Made by a program: the position numbers and the translations under genes. The notes under the pieces were generated by a model. That model did no database searches. It had not been told where the DNA came from and was given only the letters and a program-made list of their open reading frames with translations. Positions 1 through 5,568 of a stretch of 5,568 nt of DNA are shown here, one piece after another. Numbering within the stretch: position 1 is the stretch's first letter; each line of letters opens with the position of its first letter. Source of the DNA: Candidatus Zixiibacteriota bacterium (lineage in GTDB: Bacteria > Zixibacteria > MSB-5A5 > GN15 > JACZUZ01); contig JACZUZ010000160.1 of the NCBI GenBank assembly GCA_022572905.1, forward strand, positions 1 through 5,568, given 5' to 3'.

Positions 1-27
1 ATCGTTTGGAAGACCGAGTTTTATTAT

Positions 28-58
28 AGACCAACATTTATGAGTTTCGATTGTAATT
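28..58 (+). promoter_or_regulatory. Two-part motif upstream of sigma gene (copy 1)
   Basis: AGACCAACATTT (28-39), 9 nt, then GATTGTAATT (49-58), ending exactly before the ATG of the sigma gene. The same two blocks, 10 nt apart, recur at 1503-1534 upstream of the repeat-protein gene. The CCAACAT block carries the AAC core usual in ECF -35 elements, and GTAATT lies 15 nt after it, so an autoregulated ECF promoter is the natural reading. The difficulty is that +1 would then fall inside the first codons. The motif may instead be an operator or an element of the mRNA leader. A separate -10-like hexamer TATTAT lies at 22-27, but its -35 region would be at or beyond the window edge. Confidence 0.5.
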
Positions 59-613
59 ATGTCAGAGCCGTCTGATAAACAGCTTGTTCGGGCCTGCCTG
101 GACGGAAAAAGCGAATCATTCGGCGTTCTGGTAGACCGTTATCAAGAGCCGATTTACAACGCGGTTTTGAGAATGGTAAGAGATGATGACGACGCAAAGG
201 ACTTGACCCAAACGGCATTTATTAGCGCATACGAAAACTTGGAGAAATTTGACCCGGACCACGCATTTTTTAGCTGGTTATATCGAATTGCGACAAACGC
301 GACAATAAATTTTCTAAACCGAAAAAAATTTCAAGAGCCACTATCAGATGAACATATTTCCGATCAAAAAAACCCTGAGGAAATCCATTTGGAGTCGCAA
401 CTCTCAGATAGAATTCAGAGCTCTCTAATGGAACTAACTATGGACCACAGGATGGTAATTGTGCTCAGGCATTTTGTTGATTTTACCTATAGTGAAATGA
501 GCGAAATTCTGAGGATTCCAGAGAAAACAGTTAAATCAAGACTTTTTTCCGCTCGCCAGAATTTGTCTGAGATTTTGACCAAATGTGGTATTACCAGCGC
601 TATCGAAATCTAG
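59..613 (+). CDS. ECF-type RNA polymerase sigma factor
   Basis: This 184-residue protein has the size and two-domain layout of an ECF (group 4) sigma-70 factor, which directs RNA polymerase to a small set of promoters. Region 2 spans about residues 20-90: DAKDLTQTAFISAYENL (45-61) is region 2.2, used for core binding, and FFSWLYRIATNATINFLNRKK (70-90) covers 2.3-2.4, which melts and reads the -10. An acidic linker follows. Region 4 spans about 113-170, with the -35-reading helix-turn-helix at 142-169, including TVKSRLFSARQNL. There is no region 1.1 or 3 and no long C-terminal extension. ATG 59 is the only usable start: a TGA lies in frame at 41-43, no other in-frame ATG, GTG or TTG occurs before region 2, and the next Met is inside it. 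No Shine-Dalgarno sequence precedes the ATG. The gene lies 28 nt before its presumed anti-sigma partner, so the two are probably co-transcribed. Family assignment is firm; subgroup and stimulus are unknown. Confidence 0.95.
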   Translation: MSEPSDKQLVRACLDGKSESFGVLVDRYQEPIYNAVLRMVRDDDDAKDLTQTAFISAYENLEKFDPDHAFFSWLYRIATNATINFLNRKKFQEPLSDEHISDQKNPEEIHLESQLSDRIQSSLMELTMDHRMVIVLRHFVDFTYSEMSEILRIPEKTVKSRLFSARQNLSEILTKCGITSAIEI

Positions 614-641
614 GAAACAAAAGTAAGAACAGGACACAAAT

Positions 642-1430
642 ATGATTAACGATCAGCAAAGAGATCTCATAAGCGCTGGTGCCGAGGGAAAACTGGATGA
701 GCTACAGCGACGCCAGCTAGATAGAATTATCGCGGAAGACAACCAAGCCAAGGCGCTATATCATAAGTTGTCTGCGGTTCATGAAACATTGGGACGAATT
801 CAAAGCGTCACTCCGCCCCAGGAAATGAAGGCTCAGATAATGAGCCATATCAAGGCTAATCCCCGGAATCAAACATCCCGCGAATCGGTTTTTGCCGGGA
901 TTATTTCGCGGATAATCGAACCATTCGTTAATCCGGGTAGGATTACTGTCTTTGCGGGTGGACTCGCGGTTGGAATTATCGTCTTCGCGCTTATGGATAT
1001 GCTCCCGGGCATTGCTCCCTCGGATTCAATCAATAATCTAACTGGCAGCATGATTTTTGATAATGGCTCTTCCACTTCTCAGATCGCTTCACAAGAGGAA
1101 TGGTCGCTGGAAAATGCCACAGGATCGATTAGTATTGTTTCCGAAGGTGGTCAGATATCACTGTCTGTGACCATAGAAACCGAATACGAATTTGAGATAG
1201 AAGCGACGTTTGGAGTTGGGCCGCTTGGTCTCGTGGAATGGTATTGTGAAAGTCCGGAGATGATTTCGGTAAATAATACTTCTGAAATCACTCGGTTCAG
1301 CGGAGCGGGAACTACAAAATTTGTTGCAAAATATAAGTCTGATGGAGTTACGCCATCAGAAGCTATTGTTAGAGTGACAGTTGCAGGAGAAACTAAAGCG
1401 GTCAGACTGACTATTGCCTCAAGAGAATAA
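642..1430 (+). CDS. Membrane-anchored putative anti-sigma factor
   Basis: This 262-residue protein is probably the regulator of the sigma factor encoded just upstream. Residues 1-80 are hydrophilic and helix-rich, opening with the pattern seen in many anti-sigma N-termini (DLISAGAEGKLDELQRRQLD: a short helix, a Gly turn, then a helix). One membrane helix lies at about 101-122 (ITVFAGGLAVGIIVFALMDM) after Arg100, which puts the N-terminus inside. Residues about 150-262 are rich in beta-type alternation and would lie outside the inner membrane, perhaps as a sensor domain resembling an Ig-like fold. The protein has one cysteine (Cys202) and no HxxxCxxC, so it is not a zinc-binding anti-sigma of the ZAS type. 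AGGA at 631-634, seven nt before the ATG, is a good ribosome binding site. The role is inferred from position, topology and size; the sequence alone does not prove sigma binding. Confidence 0.75.
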   Translation: MINDQQRDLISAGAEGKLDELQRRQLDRIIAEDNQAKALYHKLSAVHETLGRIQSVTPPQEMKAQIMSHIKANPRNQTSRESVFAGIISRIIEPFVNPGRITVFAGGLAVGIIVFALMDMLPGIAPSDSINNLTGSMIFDNGSSTSQIASQEEWSLENATGSISIVSEGGQISLSVTIETEYEFEIEATFGVGPLGLVEWYCESPEMISVNNTSEITRFSGAGTTKFVAKYKSDGVTPSEAIVRVTVAGETKAVRLTIASRE

Positions 1431-1502
1431 TTTACAGATAGTTTGACGTGAATTGAGTCCGGCTTGATTTTTTAAAGGATTATTCTGACTATTTCAAGAT
1501 AG

Positions 1503-1534
1503 AGACCAACATTTGAGCCTGGTTGATTGTAATT
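1503..1534 (+). promoter_or_regulatory. Two-part motif upstream of repeat-protein gene (copy 2)
   Basis: AGACCAACATTT (1503-1514), 10 nt, then GATTGTAATT (1525-1534). Both blocks are identical to those before the sigma gene at 28-58. Read as an ECF promoter, the -35 would be CCAACAT (1506-1512) and the -10 would lie within GTAATT (1529-1534), a 16-nt spacer. Transcription would start near 1541, leaving a leader of about 130 nt before the ATG at 1672. The surrounding intergenic DNA is not otherwise conserved between the two sites, apart from a flanking TA two bases upstream. This makes the repeat-protein gene the best candidate target of the sigma factor in this window. The specific function is inferred. 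Confidence 0.6.
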
Positions 1535-1671
1535 CCCACAGTAGCGTGACAGTTGACTGCTGGGACCAGACCAAGGTCCAAAATAAGATTCAGAAATGAC
1601 AAAAGAACAAAACGCCACAATAATTAAATTGAAAGCTAACACATTAACCCTCGCTAAGTTGGGAGTACAAA

Positions 1672-3735
1672 ATGGATAGGAAAAGAAAACTCTTTTTGAC
1701 CTTCGGAGCTACCCTTGCGGTTTTGGTCATGGTTTTGGCCATTGCCTACGATGGCCAGTGGCCGTCAAAGGATGACGCAACCGGAGCTATCGGCGTGGCA
1801 AATAAGTACCGCGCAGAGCAGATAACTGATGCCGATGTTATCCTTAAGGATGCGGGCATGCAGGCTCTTTTGCAGAACGACGAATTCCAGAAGCTGATTG
1901 CGGACAAAGAGTTCCAGGAGCTCCTGGCTCATAATGATATTCAAGAAGCTCTGGCCCACGCTGGATTCTTGAATGCCCTGGCTCATGCCAATACCGCGGT
2001 ACTTAAGGTCGAAATCAACGACCAGCCGTTGTTTGGTTACGCGGGTATTCAGAGTACTTTGGCGTTTATCAATACAAATCCTGAACTGGCCAAAGACCCT
2101 GTCTTGCAGGAAAAACTGGCTTATGCCGGTATAGACGCGGCAGTGGCCTACGCTGCAAGCAATTATGATTTGAATTCCGTCGAGCTTCGTACCGGACTTG
2201 GCTATGCAGGCGCTGCTCGGATATTGAGCTTCGCTCTCAATTACCCGCAAGTAATAGTAGACCCTGATTTCGAGAGAAAATTGGCCTATGCTGGTCTGAA
2301 ATCGGCTCTTGCTTACGCTTCCGCCACCTATGCCGTCAAATCCGTCGAACTTAAGGAAGCATTCGGATTCGCAGGGGCGGCGAAGACTCTGGCATATGCT
2401 CTCGGACATCCTCAGATTGCAAGCGACGAAATTCTTAAGGAGAAGCTGGCGTTTTCGGGTTTCGAATCGGCTCTCGCCTATGCGACTTTAAAGCATGACG
2501 TAGACGTCTCTGAATTCCGGTCTGCTTTCGGCTACGCCGGAGCGGCTCGTGTTCTGTCATTCGCGTTGAATTATCCTCAGATTTCCTCAGACGAAGTCAT
2601 GCAGGAGAAACTCTCCTACGCCGGTATCGAGTCGGCAATAGCTTACGCTTCCAGCGCCTACCAATTGAAATCGGTTGATTTGCAAATCGCTTTTGGTTTC
2701 TCCGGGGCGCCACATGCGCTTGCGTTTTCAAGCAATTACGCCAGTGTGGTTAAGGACCCAATATTTCAGGAAGCTCTTGCTTTCTCGGGAATTGAAGCGG
2801 CGATCTCCTATGCGTCGGATAAATATTCGCTGAGATACGCCGATGTACGCGCCGCCTTTGGTTTTGCGGGGGCCGCCAAGATGGTAGCTTTTATGTCTAC
2901 TAATCCACAGTTGGCCGACGATCCGATCTTTCGCGACAAGCTGGCATATGCCGGCCTTGAAGCGGCGATGGCTTACGCCGCAAACGATCTCTCATTGAAA
3001 TCAGTAGACTTGAGAGAGGCTTTTGGTTTCTCCGGAGCGCCGCAGGCTTTGGCTTATGCAGGGAGTCACTCCATGCTGATGAAAGACGCGACGTTTACCG
3101 AAATGCTCGCCCACTCCGGCATTGAAGCGGCAATCGCGTACGCTTCGGAAAACTACTCTCTGAAAATAGTCGAATTGCGCGAGGCGTTTGGATTCGCCGG
3201 TGTAGCGCAAGTAATGGCTTACGCTTCGAGTCACCAGGAGCTTTTGGCTAATCAGGCTTTTCAGGACAAGCTCGCATACGCCGGAATTGAAGCGGCCATA
3301 GCGTACGCCGCTGACAATCTTTCGTTAAAGTCAGTTGAACTTCGCGAGGCCTTTGGATATGCCAGTGTCAGACAGACTCTGGCATACGCCGGAAGTCATC
3401 CTATGTTAATGAAGGACGCGACATTCACACAGGCGCTGGCTTTCTCCGGTATCGACGCGGCAATCGCCTATGCTTCGGAAAACTACTCTCTGAAAACAGT
3501 CGAATTGCGTGAGGCGTTTGGTTACGCTGGGGCCGCACAGGTTCTCGCTTTCGCATCAAAGTATCCGATTGCGTCCAGCAGTGAAGCGCTTGGCTACGCA
3601 GGAATGCAGAAGATTCTTTCATTCGCTGGCTCCAATCCGGCTCTGGCGAGTGAACTTGGAATTCTAATGCAGAATTCCACCATCCAAACGGCCCTTGCGC
3701 ATGGAAATTTCAACGCATTGACTCCGGATATGTAG
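1672..3735 (+). CDS. Exported tandem-repeat protein of unknown function
   Basis: I do not recognise the family of this 687-residue protein. The N-terminus has basic residues (DRKRK), a hydrophobic stretch at about 7-25 and an Ala-Ile-Ala site before Tyr26, so it is either a cleaved signal peptide or a membrane anchor; the rest should lie outside the cytoplasm. Residues 63-107 are five nine-residue units such as FQELLAHND and IQEALAHAG. Residues 121-615 are nine exact 55-residue repeats, and 616-687 are a partial tenth with closing nine-residue units. Each repeat carries two cores, one like FGYAGAAQVLAYA and one like LAYAGIEAAIAYA. There is no Cys, a single Trp (30), and no catalytic motif I can name, so a structural, binding or scaffold role is more likely than an enzyme. 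GGGAG at 1661-1665, six nt before the ATG, supports the start. The gene has its own upstream motif matching that of the sigma gene, and a terminator follows it. Export and repeats are seen directly; the fold (helical solenoid or other) is open. Confidence 0.9.
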   Translation: MDRKRKLFLTFGATLAVLVMVLAIAYDGQWPSKDDATGAIGVANKYRAEQITDADVILKDAGMQALLQNDEFQKLIADKEFQELLAHNDIQEALAHAGFLNALAHANTAVLKVEINDQPLFGYAGIQSTLAFINTNPELAKDPVLQEKLAYAGIDAAVAYAASNYDLNSVELRTGLGYAGAARILSFALNYPQVIVDPDFERKLAYAGLKSALAYASATYAVKSVELKEAFGFAGAAKTLAYALGHPQIASDEILKEKLAFSGFESALAYATLKHDVDVSEFRSAFGYAGAARVLSFALNYPQISSDEVMQEKLSYAGIESAIAYASSAYQLKSVDLQIAFGFSGAPHALAFSSNYASVVKDPIFQEALAFSGIEAAISYASDKYSLRYADVRAAFGFAGAAKMVAFMSTNPQLADDPIFRDKLAYAGLEAAMAYAANDLSLKSVDLREAFGFSGAPQALAYAGSHSMLMKDATFTEMLAHSGIEAAIAYASENYSLKIVELREAFGFAGVAQVMAYASSHQELLANQAFQDKLAYAGIEAAIAYAADNLSLKSVELREAFGYASVRQTLAYAGSHPMLMKDATFTQALAFSGIDAAIAYASENYSLKTVELREAFGYAGAAQVLAFASKYPIASSSEALGYAGMQKILSFAGSNPALASELGILMQNSTIQTALAHGNFNALTPDM
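1858..1992 (+). repeat. Five nine-residue coding repeats (N-terminal cap)
   Basis: Residues 63-107 of the repeat protein divide into five consecutive nine-residue units: MQALLQNDE, FQKLIADKE, FQELLAHND, IQEALAHAG and FLNALAHAN. Position 1 is hydrophobic, positions 4-5 are Ala, Leu or Ile, and position 7 is often His. The last two units grade into the LAYAG type of the main array. Similar units recur at the extreme C-terminus (about 662-683). Confidence 0.75.
2032..3516 (+). repeat. Nine tandem 165-bp (55-residue) coding repeats
   Basis: Nine in-register repeats with no length variation begin at 2032, 2197, 2362, 2527, 2692, 2857, 3022, 3187 and 3352. Each begins with Phe or Leu, Gly, Tyr or Phe, Ala or Ser, then Gly (Ser in the last copy). 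Repeats 2 and 4 share FGYAGAAR-type openings and SFALNYPQ; repeats 5, 7 and 9 share FSG or HSG in the second half and YASENYSL-like linkers; 6 and 8 share AANDLSLKSV-like linkers. Alternate copies are therefore closest, implying a 330-bp higher-order unit. Amino-acid conservation exceeds DNA conservation over most of the array, so it is old and under selection, with more recent exchange near the 3' end. A partial tenth copy starts at 3517. Confidence 0.93.
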
Positions 3736-3784
3736 GTTGGGCTTATCAAACGATGAAGAACTATATAGGGAAGAAGAATAACTA

Positions 3785-3808
3785 GAGATATGTAAAATAC
3801 ATATTCTC
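3785..3808. promoter_or_regulatory. AT-rich dyad after the repeat-protein gene
   Basis: ATATGTA (3788-3794) and TACATAT (3798-3804) are perfect inverted repeats around AAA. GAG (3785-3787) and CTC (3806-3808) extend the pairing past one unpaired T. It lies 49 nt after the stop codon and 33 nt before the terminator stem. It could be a protein-binding operator or a weak hairpin in the mRNA 3' end. No T-tract follows, so it is not a terminator itself. Confidence 0.35.
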
Positions 3809-3841
3809 CGAGACAAAATGCGACAGCAGAGAGGTTGCCAT

Positions 3842-3881
3842 TAAAGGGCGCAGGAGTTATACTCCGGCGTCCTTTATCTTT
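3842..3881 (+). terminator. Intrinsic terminator after the repeat-protein gene
   Basis: A 16-nt arm (3842-3857) pairs with 3861-3876 around the three-base loop TAT. All positions pair except one A-G mismatch, with one G-T wobble; the stem includes AAAGG with CCTTT, CGC with GCG, and GGAGT with ACTCC. TCTTT follows directly, giving a T-rich but interrupted tail. It lies 106 nt past the stop of the repeat-protein gene and ends 45 nt before the next start codon, so it should separate the two transcription units. Confidence 0.75.
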
Positions 3882-3926
3882 GGATAACGTAAACATAGAA
3901 CATAGCTGAGATAGACTGGAAGTAGA

Positions 3927-5568
3927 ATGAAAACTGCGCTCAAGTCACTTCTTTTGATCATTTGTTTTGGACTGATTTGTTCAAGCTCCAACGCACAGTT
4001 AAAACAAATTGAAACCGAGCATATGAGACTCGTGTATTTTGCTGGCGCTCCGGCGTTTCTCGCTCCGCATGTTGCGCGCTGTTTCGAGAATTCATATAGA
4101 TATCACACTAAGTTCTGGGATTACACGCCAACCGAAAAAATATTGGTGGCCATGTATGATGTTAGCGACTATGGCAACGCCGGCGCTCTGGTAACTCCTG
4201 ACAATCGCATTTTGTTTATGATAGCGCCCACCAGTACCGCTTATGAAACATCCCCTGTCAACGAGCGCGTGAATACTATAATGAATCACGAAATGGTTCA
4301 CATTGTTGCGCTCGACAAAGCCACCGGGTCGGAGCGTTTCTTTCGGGGACTTTTCTCGGGGAAAGTTCAGGCTATTAGTGATAATCCATTGTCTATTCTC
4401 TACAGCCATCTAACCACCCCGCGCCGTTCATCGCCTCGCTGGTATCATGAGGGAATAGCCGTGTTCATGGAAACCTGGATGGCCGGAGGAATCGGCCGCG
4501 CGCTTGGGTCGTATGACGAGATGGTTTTTCGCACTATGGTGTTGGACAATGAGACTTTCTATGATCCCGTCAGTTTGGAGTCGCAGGGTGTCTATGTGGA
4601 TTTTCAGGCCGGAGTGAATTCATATCTTTATGGCACGAGATTTATGAGCTATCTGGCGCTGATGTTCGGAGCCGAATCAACGATTGAATGGGTGTCGCGT
4701 GAGGACGGAAGCAAAAGCTACTATTCGTCTCAGTTCAAAAATGTTTACGGCCGGTCGCTGGATAATATTTGGGCGGATTGGGTGGACTGGGAGAAAAAGT
4801 TTCAGTTGGAAAATTTGGATTCCATTCGCCAATATCCCGTGACGGATTATCGCGATCTTTCGGACAAGCCGCTTGGCTCCATGTCTGGCGCTTTTTATTT
4901 TGAAAAAACCAACAAACTTTATACGGCAGTAAACTATCCCGGTCAGGTAGCCCATATTGCGGCGATTGATATCACCACTGGCGCAATTGATAAGGTTTGC
5001 GATGTAAAAGGCGCCGCGCTTTATTTTGTTTCCTCGTTGGCGCTGGATACTTCCAGCGGGACTTTGTTCTACACAACAGATAATGGCGGCTGGCGTGATT
5101 TAAGATCGATTGATTTGAAATCCGGCAAATCGCAGACGTTGATGAAAAATGTTCGAGCGGGCGACCTCGCGTTTGATCACACCAGCAAGACTCTCTGGGG
5201 AGTGAGACATTTCAATGGGATCTCGACCTTGACTCGCTTTCTCCCTCCCTATACAGATTGGGATCAGGTCTATTCGTTACCATATGGCCGAGACATTTAT
5301 GACCTGAATATTTCTCCCGACGGAAAAACACTTTGTGCGGGAATGGGTGAGGTCAGTGGCAGACAAACTCTGATTACTATGAATATCGATCGTGTTCTGC
5401 GAGGAGACACAACACATAGAACTCTCTATGATTTCAAACTGAGTGTCCCCGCAACTTTCGTGTTCTCGCCCGACGGAAGATATGTGTATGGATCATCATA
5501 CTACACGGGCGTGTCCAATATCTTCCGCTATGATTTCGAGCTAGACTCAATGGAAGCGTTAAGTAACG
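3927..5568 (+). CDS. Secreted gluzincin-type peptidase with C-terminal beta-propeller (3' partial)
   Basis: The reading frame is open for 547 codons to the window edge. Residues 1-23 are a signal peptide: Lys2 and Lys6, the hydrophobic run LLLIICFGLIC, and Ser-Asn-Ala before Gln24; no proper lipobox. The next domain has the zinc-peptidase motif HEMVH (121-125), with Glu122 as the expected catalytic base. WYHEGIAVFME follows at 172-182, where Glu175 fits the third zinc ligand, as in MA-clan peptidases with an EG-A signature. YLYGTRFMSYL (233-243) and the Trp-rich DNIWADWVDW region are also typical of this group. From about residue 319 come repeated beta-strand blocks, with ISPDGK (462-467) and FSPDGR (513-518), the PD40/TolB-like propeller signature, about 51 residues apart. 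GGAAG at 3918-3922 is a plausible but close ribosome binding site. The signal peptide supports this ATG over the next one at residue 33. Substrate unknown; the C-terminus is outside the window. Confidence 0.88.
   Translation, partial: MKTALKSLLLIICFGLICSSSNAQLKQIETEHMRLVYFAGAPAFLAPHVARCFENSYRYHTKFWDYTPTEKILVAMYDVSDYGNAGALVTPDNRILFMIAPTSTAYETSPVNERVNTIMNHEMVHIVALDKATGSERFFRGLFSGKVQAISDNPLSILYSHLTTPRRSSPRWYHEGIAVFMETWMAGGIGRALGSYDEMVFRTMVLDNETFYDPVSLESQGVYVDFQAGVNSYLYGTRFMSYLALMFGAESTIEWVSREDGSKSYYSSQFKNVYGRSLDNIWADWVDWEKKFQLENLDSIRQYPVTDYRDLSDKPLGSMSGAFYFEKTNKLYTAVNYPGQVAHIAAIDITTGAIDKVCDVKGAALYFVSSLALDTSSGTLFYTTDNGGWRDLRSIDLKSGKSQTLMKNVRAGDLAFDHTSKTLWGVRHFNGISTLTRFLPPYTDWDQVYSLPYGRDIYDLNISPDGKTLCAGMGEVSGRQTLITMNIDRVLRGDTTHRTLYDFKLSVPATFVFSPDGRYVYGSSYYTGVSNIFRYDFELDSMEALSN

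Noticed and set aside
1451..1473. T-run at 1468-1473 as a terminator after the anti-sigma gene
   Set aside because: No convincing GC-rich hairpin lies directly before the T-run.
1443..1492. TTGACG and TTGATT as housekeeping -35 boxes
   Set aside because: No acceptable -10 hexamer lies 16-18 nt downstream of either.
1563..1579. GGACC/GGTCC hairpin with loop AGACCAA in the leader of the repeat-protein gene
   Set aside because: Only five base pairs and no T-tract; the loop resembles the start of the shared motif, but the second block is missing, so chance is likely.
1765..2409. Long open frame on the minus strand inside the repeat-protein gene
   Set aside because: It is antisense to strongly repetitive coding sequence whose amino-acid pattern explains the lack of stops; the product shows no domain, signal peptide or plausible composition.
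2032..3516. CRISPR array or non-coding satellite as explanation for the 165-bp periodicity
   Set aside because: The unit keeps an open reading frame, protein conservation exceeds DNA conservation, and there are no short identical repeats with unique spacers.
3753..3785. Short ATG-started frame after the repeat-protein gene
   Set aside because: Ten codons only, with no conserved feature or ribosome binding site.
3594..3896. 100-codon minus-strand frame across the end of the repeat-protein gene and the terminator
   Set aside because: It overlaps real coding sequence and reads through the intrinsic terminator hairpin; the product has no recognisable feature.
4092..4955. Two minus-strand frames (4092-4409, 4677-4955) in the peptidase region
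   Set aside because: The plus-strand frame carries a signal peptide, zinc motif and propeller signatures through the same DNA, so these are shadows.

Overview
The window looks like part of a chromosome from a Gram-negative-type, probably uncultured bacterium. Base composition is moderate. All four genes are on the + strand, three of them encode exported or membrane proteins, and I see no tRNA, rRNA, insertion sequence or CRISPR. The combination of an ECF sigma/anti-sigma pair with a large secreted metallopeptidase-propeller protein would suit the FCB group and related candidate phyla, but that placement is an impression and not something the sequence proves.

Layout. Positions 59-613 encode an ECF-type RNA polymerase sigma factor. 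After a 28-nt gap, 642-1430 encodes a single-pass membrane protein that fits its anti-sigma factor: a cytoplasmic N-terminus without a zinc-finger motif, one membrane helix, and a beta-rich outer domain. A 241-nt intergenic region follows. Positions 1672-3735 encode a 687-residue exported protein made almost entirely of tandem repeats. After it come an AT-rich dyad (3785-3808) and a good intrinsic terminator (3842-3881). Positions 3927-5568 hold the start of a large secreted protein that runs off the window, with a gluzincin-type HExxH...E peptidase domain followed by a TolB/PD40-like beta-propeller.

Two observations stand out. First, the DNA just before the sigma gene and the DNA upstream of the repeat-protein gene share a two-part motif, AGACCAACATTT then 9 or 10 nt then GATTGTAATT, found nowhere else in the window. 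It has the size and spacing of an ECF promoter with an AAC core in the -35 box. This suggests that the sigma factor controls itself and the repeat protein, so the three genes would form one envelope-signalling unit: membrane sensor, sigma factor, exported effector. In the first copy the motif abuts the start codon, which is hard to reconcile with a simple promoter.

Second, the repeat protein has nested periodicity. A nine-residue unit ending in patterns like LAYAG is grouped in threes (27 or 28 residues), these pair into an exact 55-residue repeat present nine times, and alternate copies resemble each other, giving a 110-residue higher-order unit. Short runs of the plain nine-residue unit lie at both ends like caps. 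I do not recognise this family; its function is unknown.
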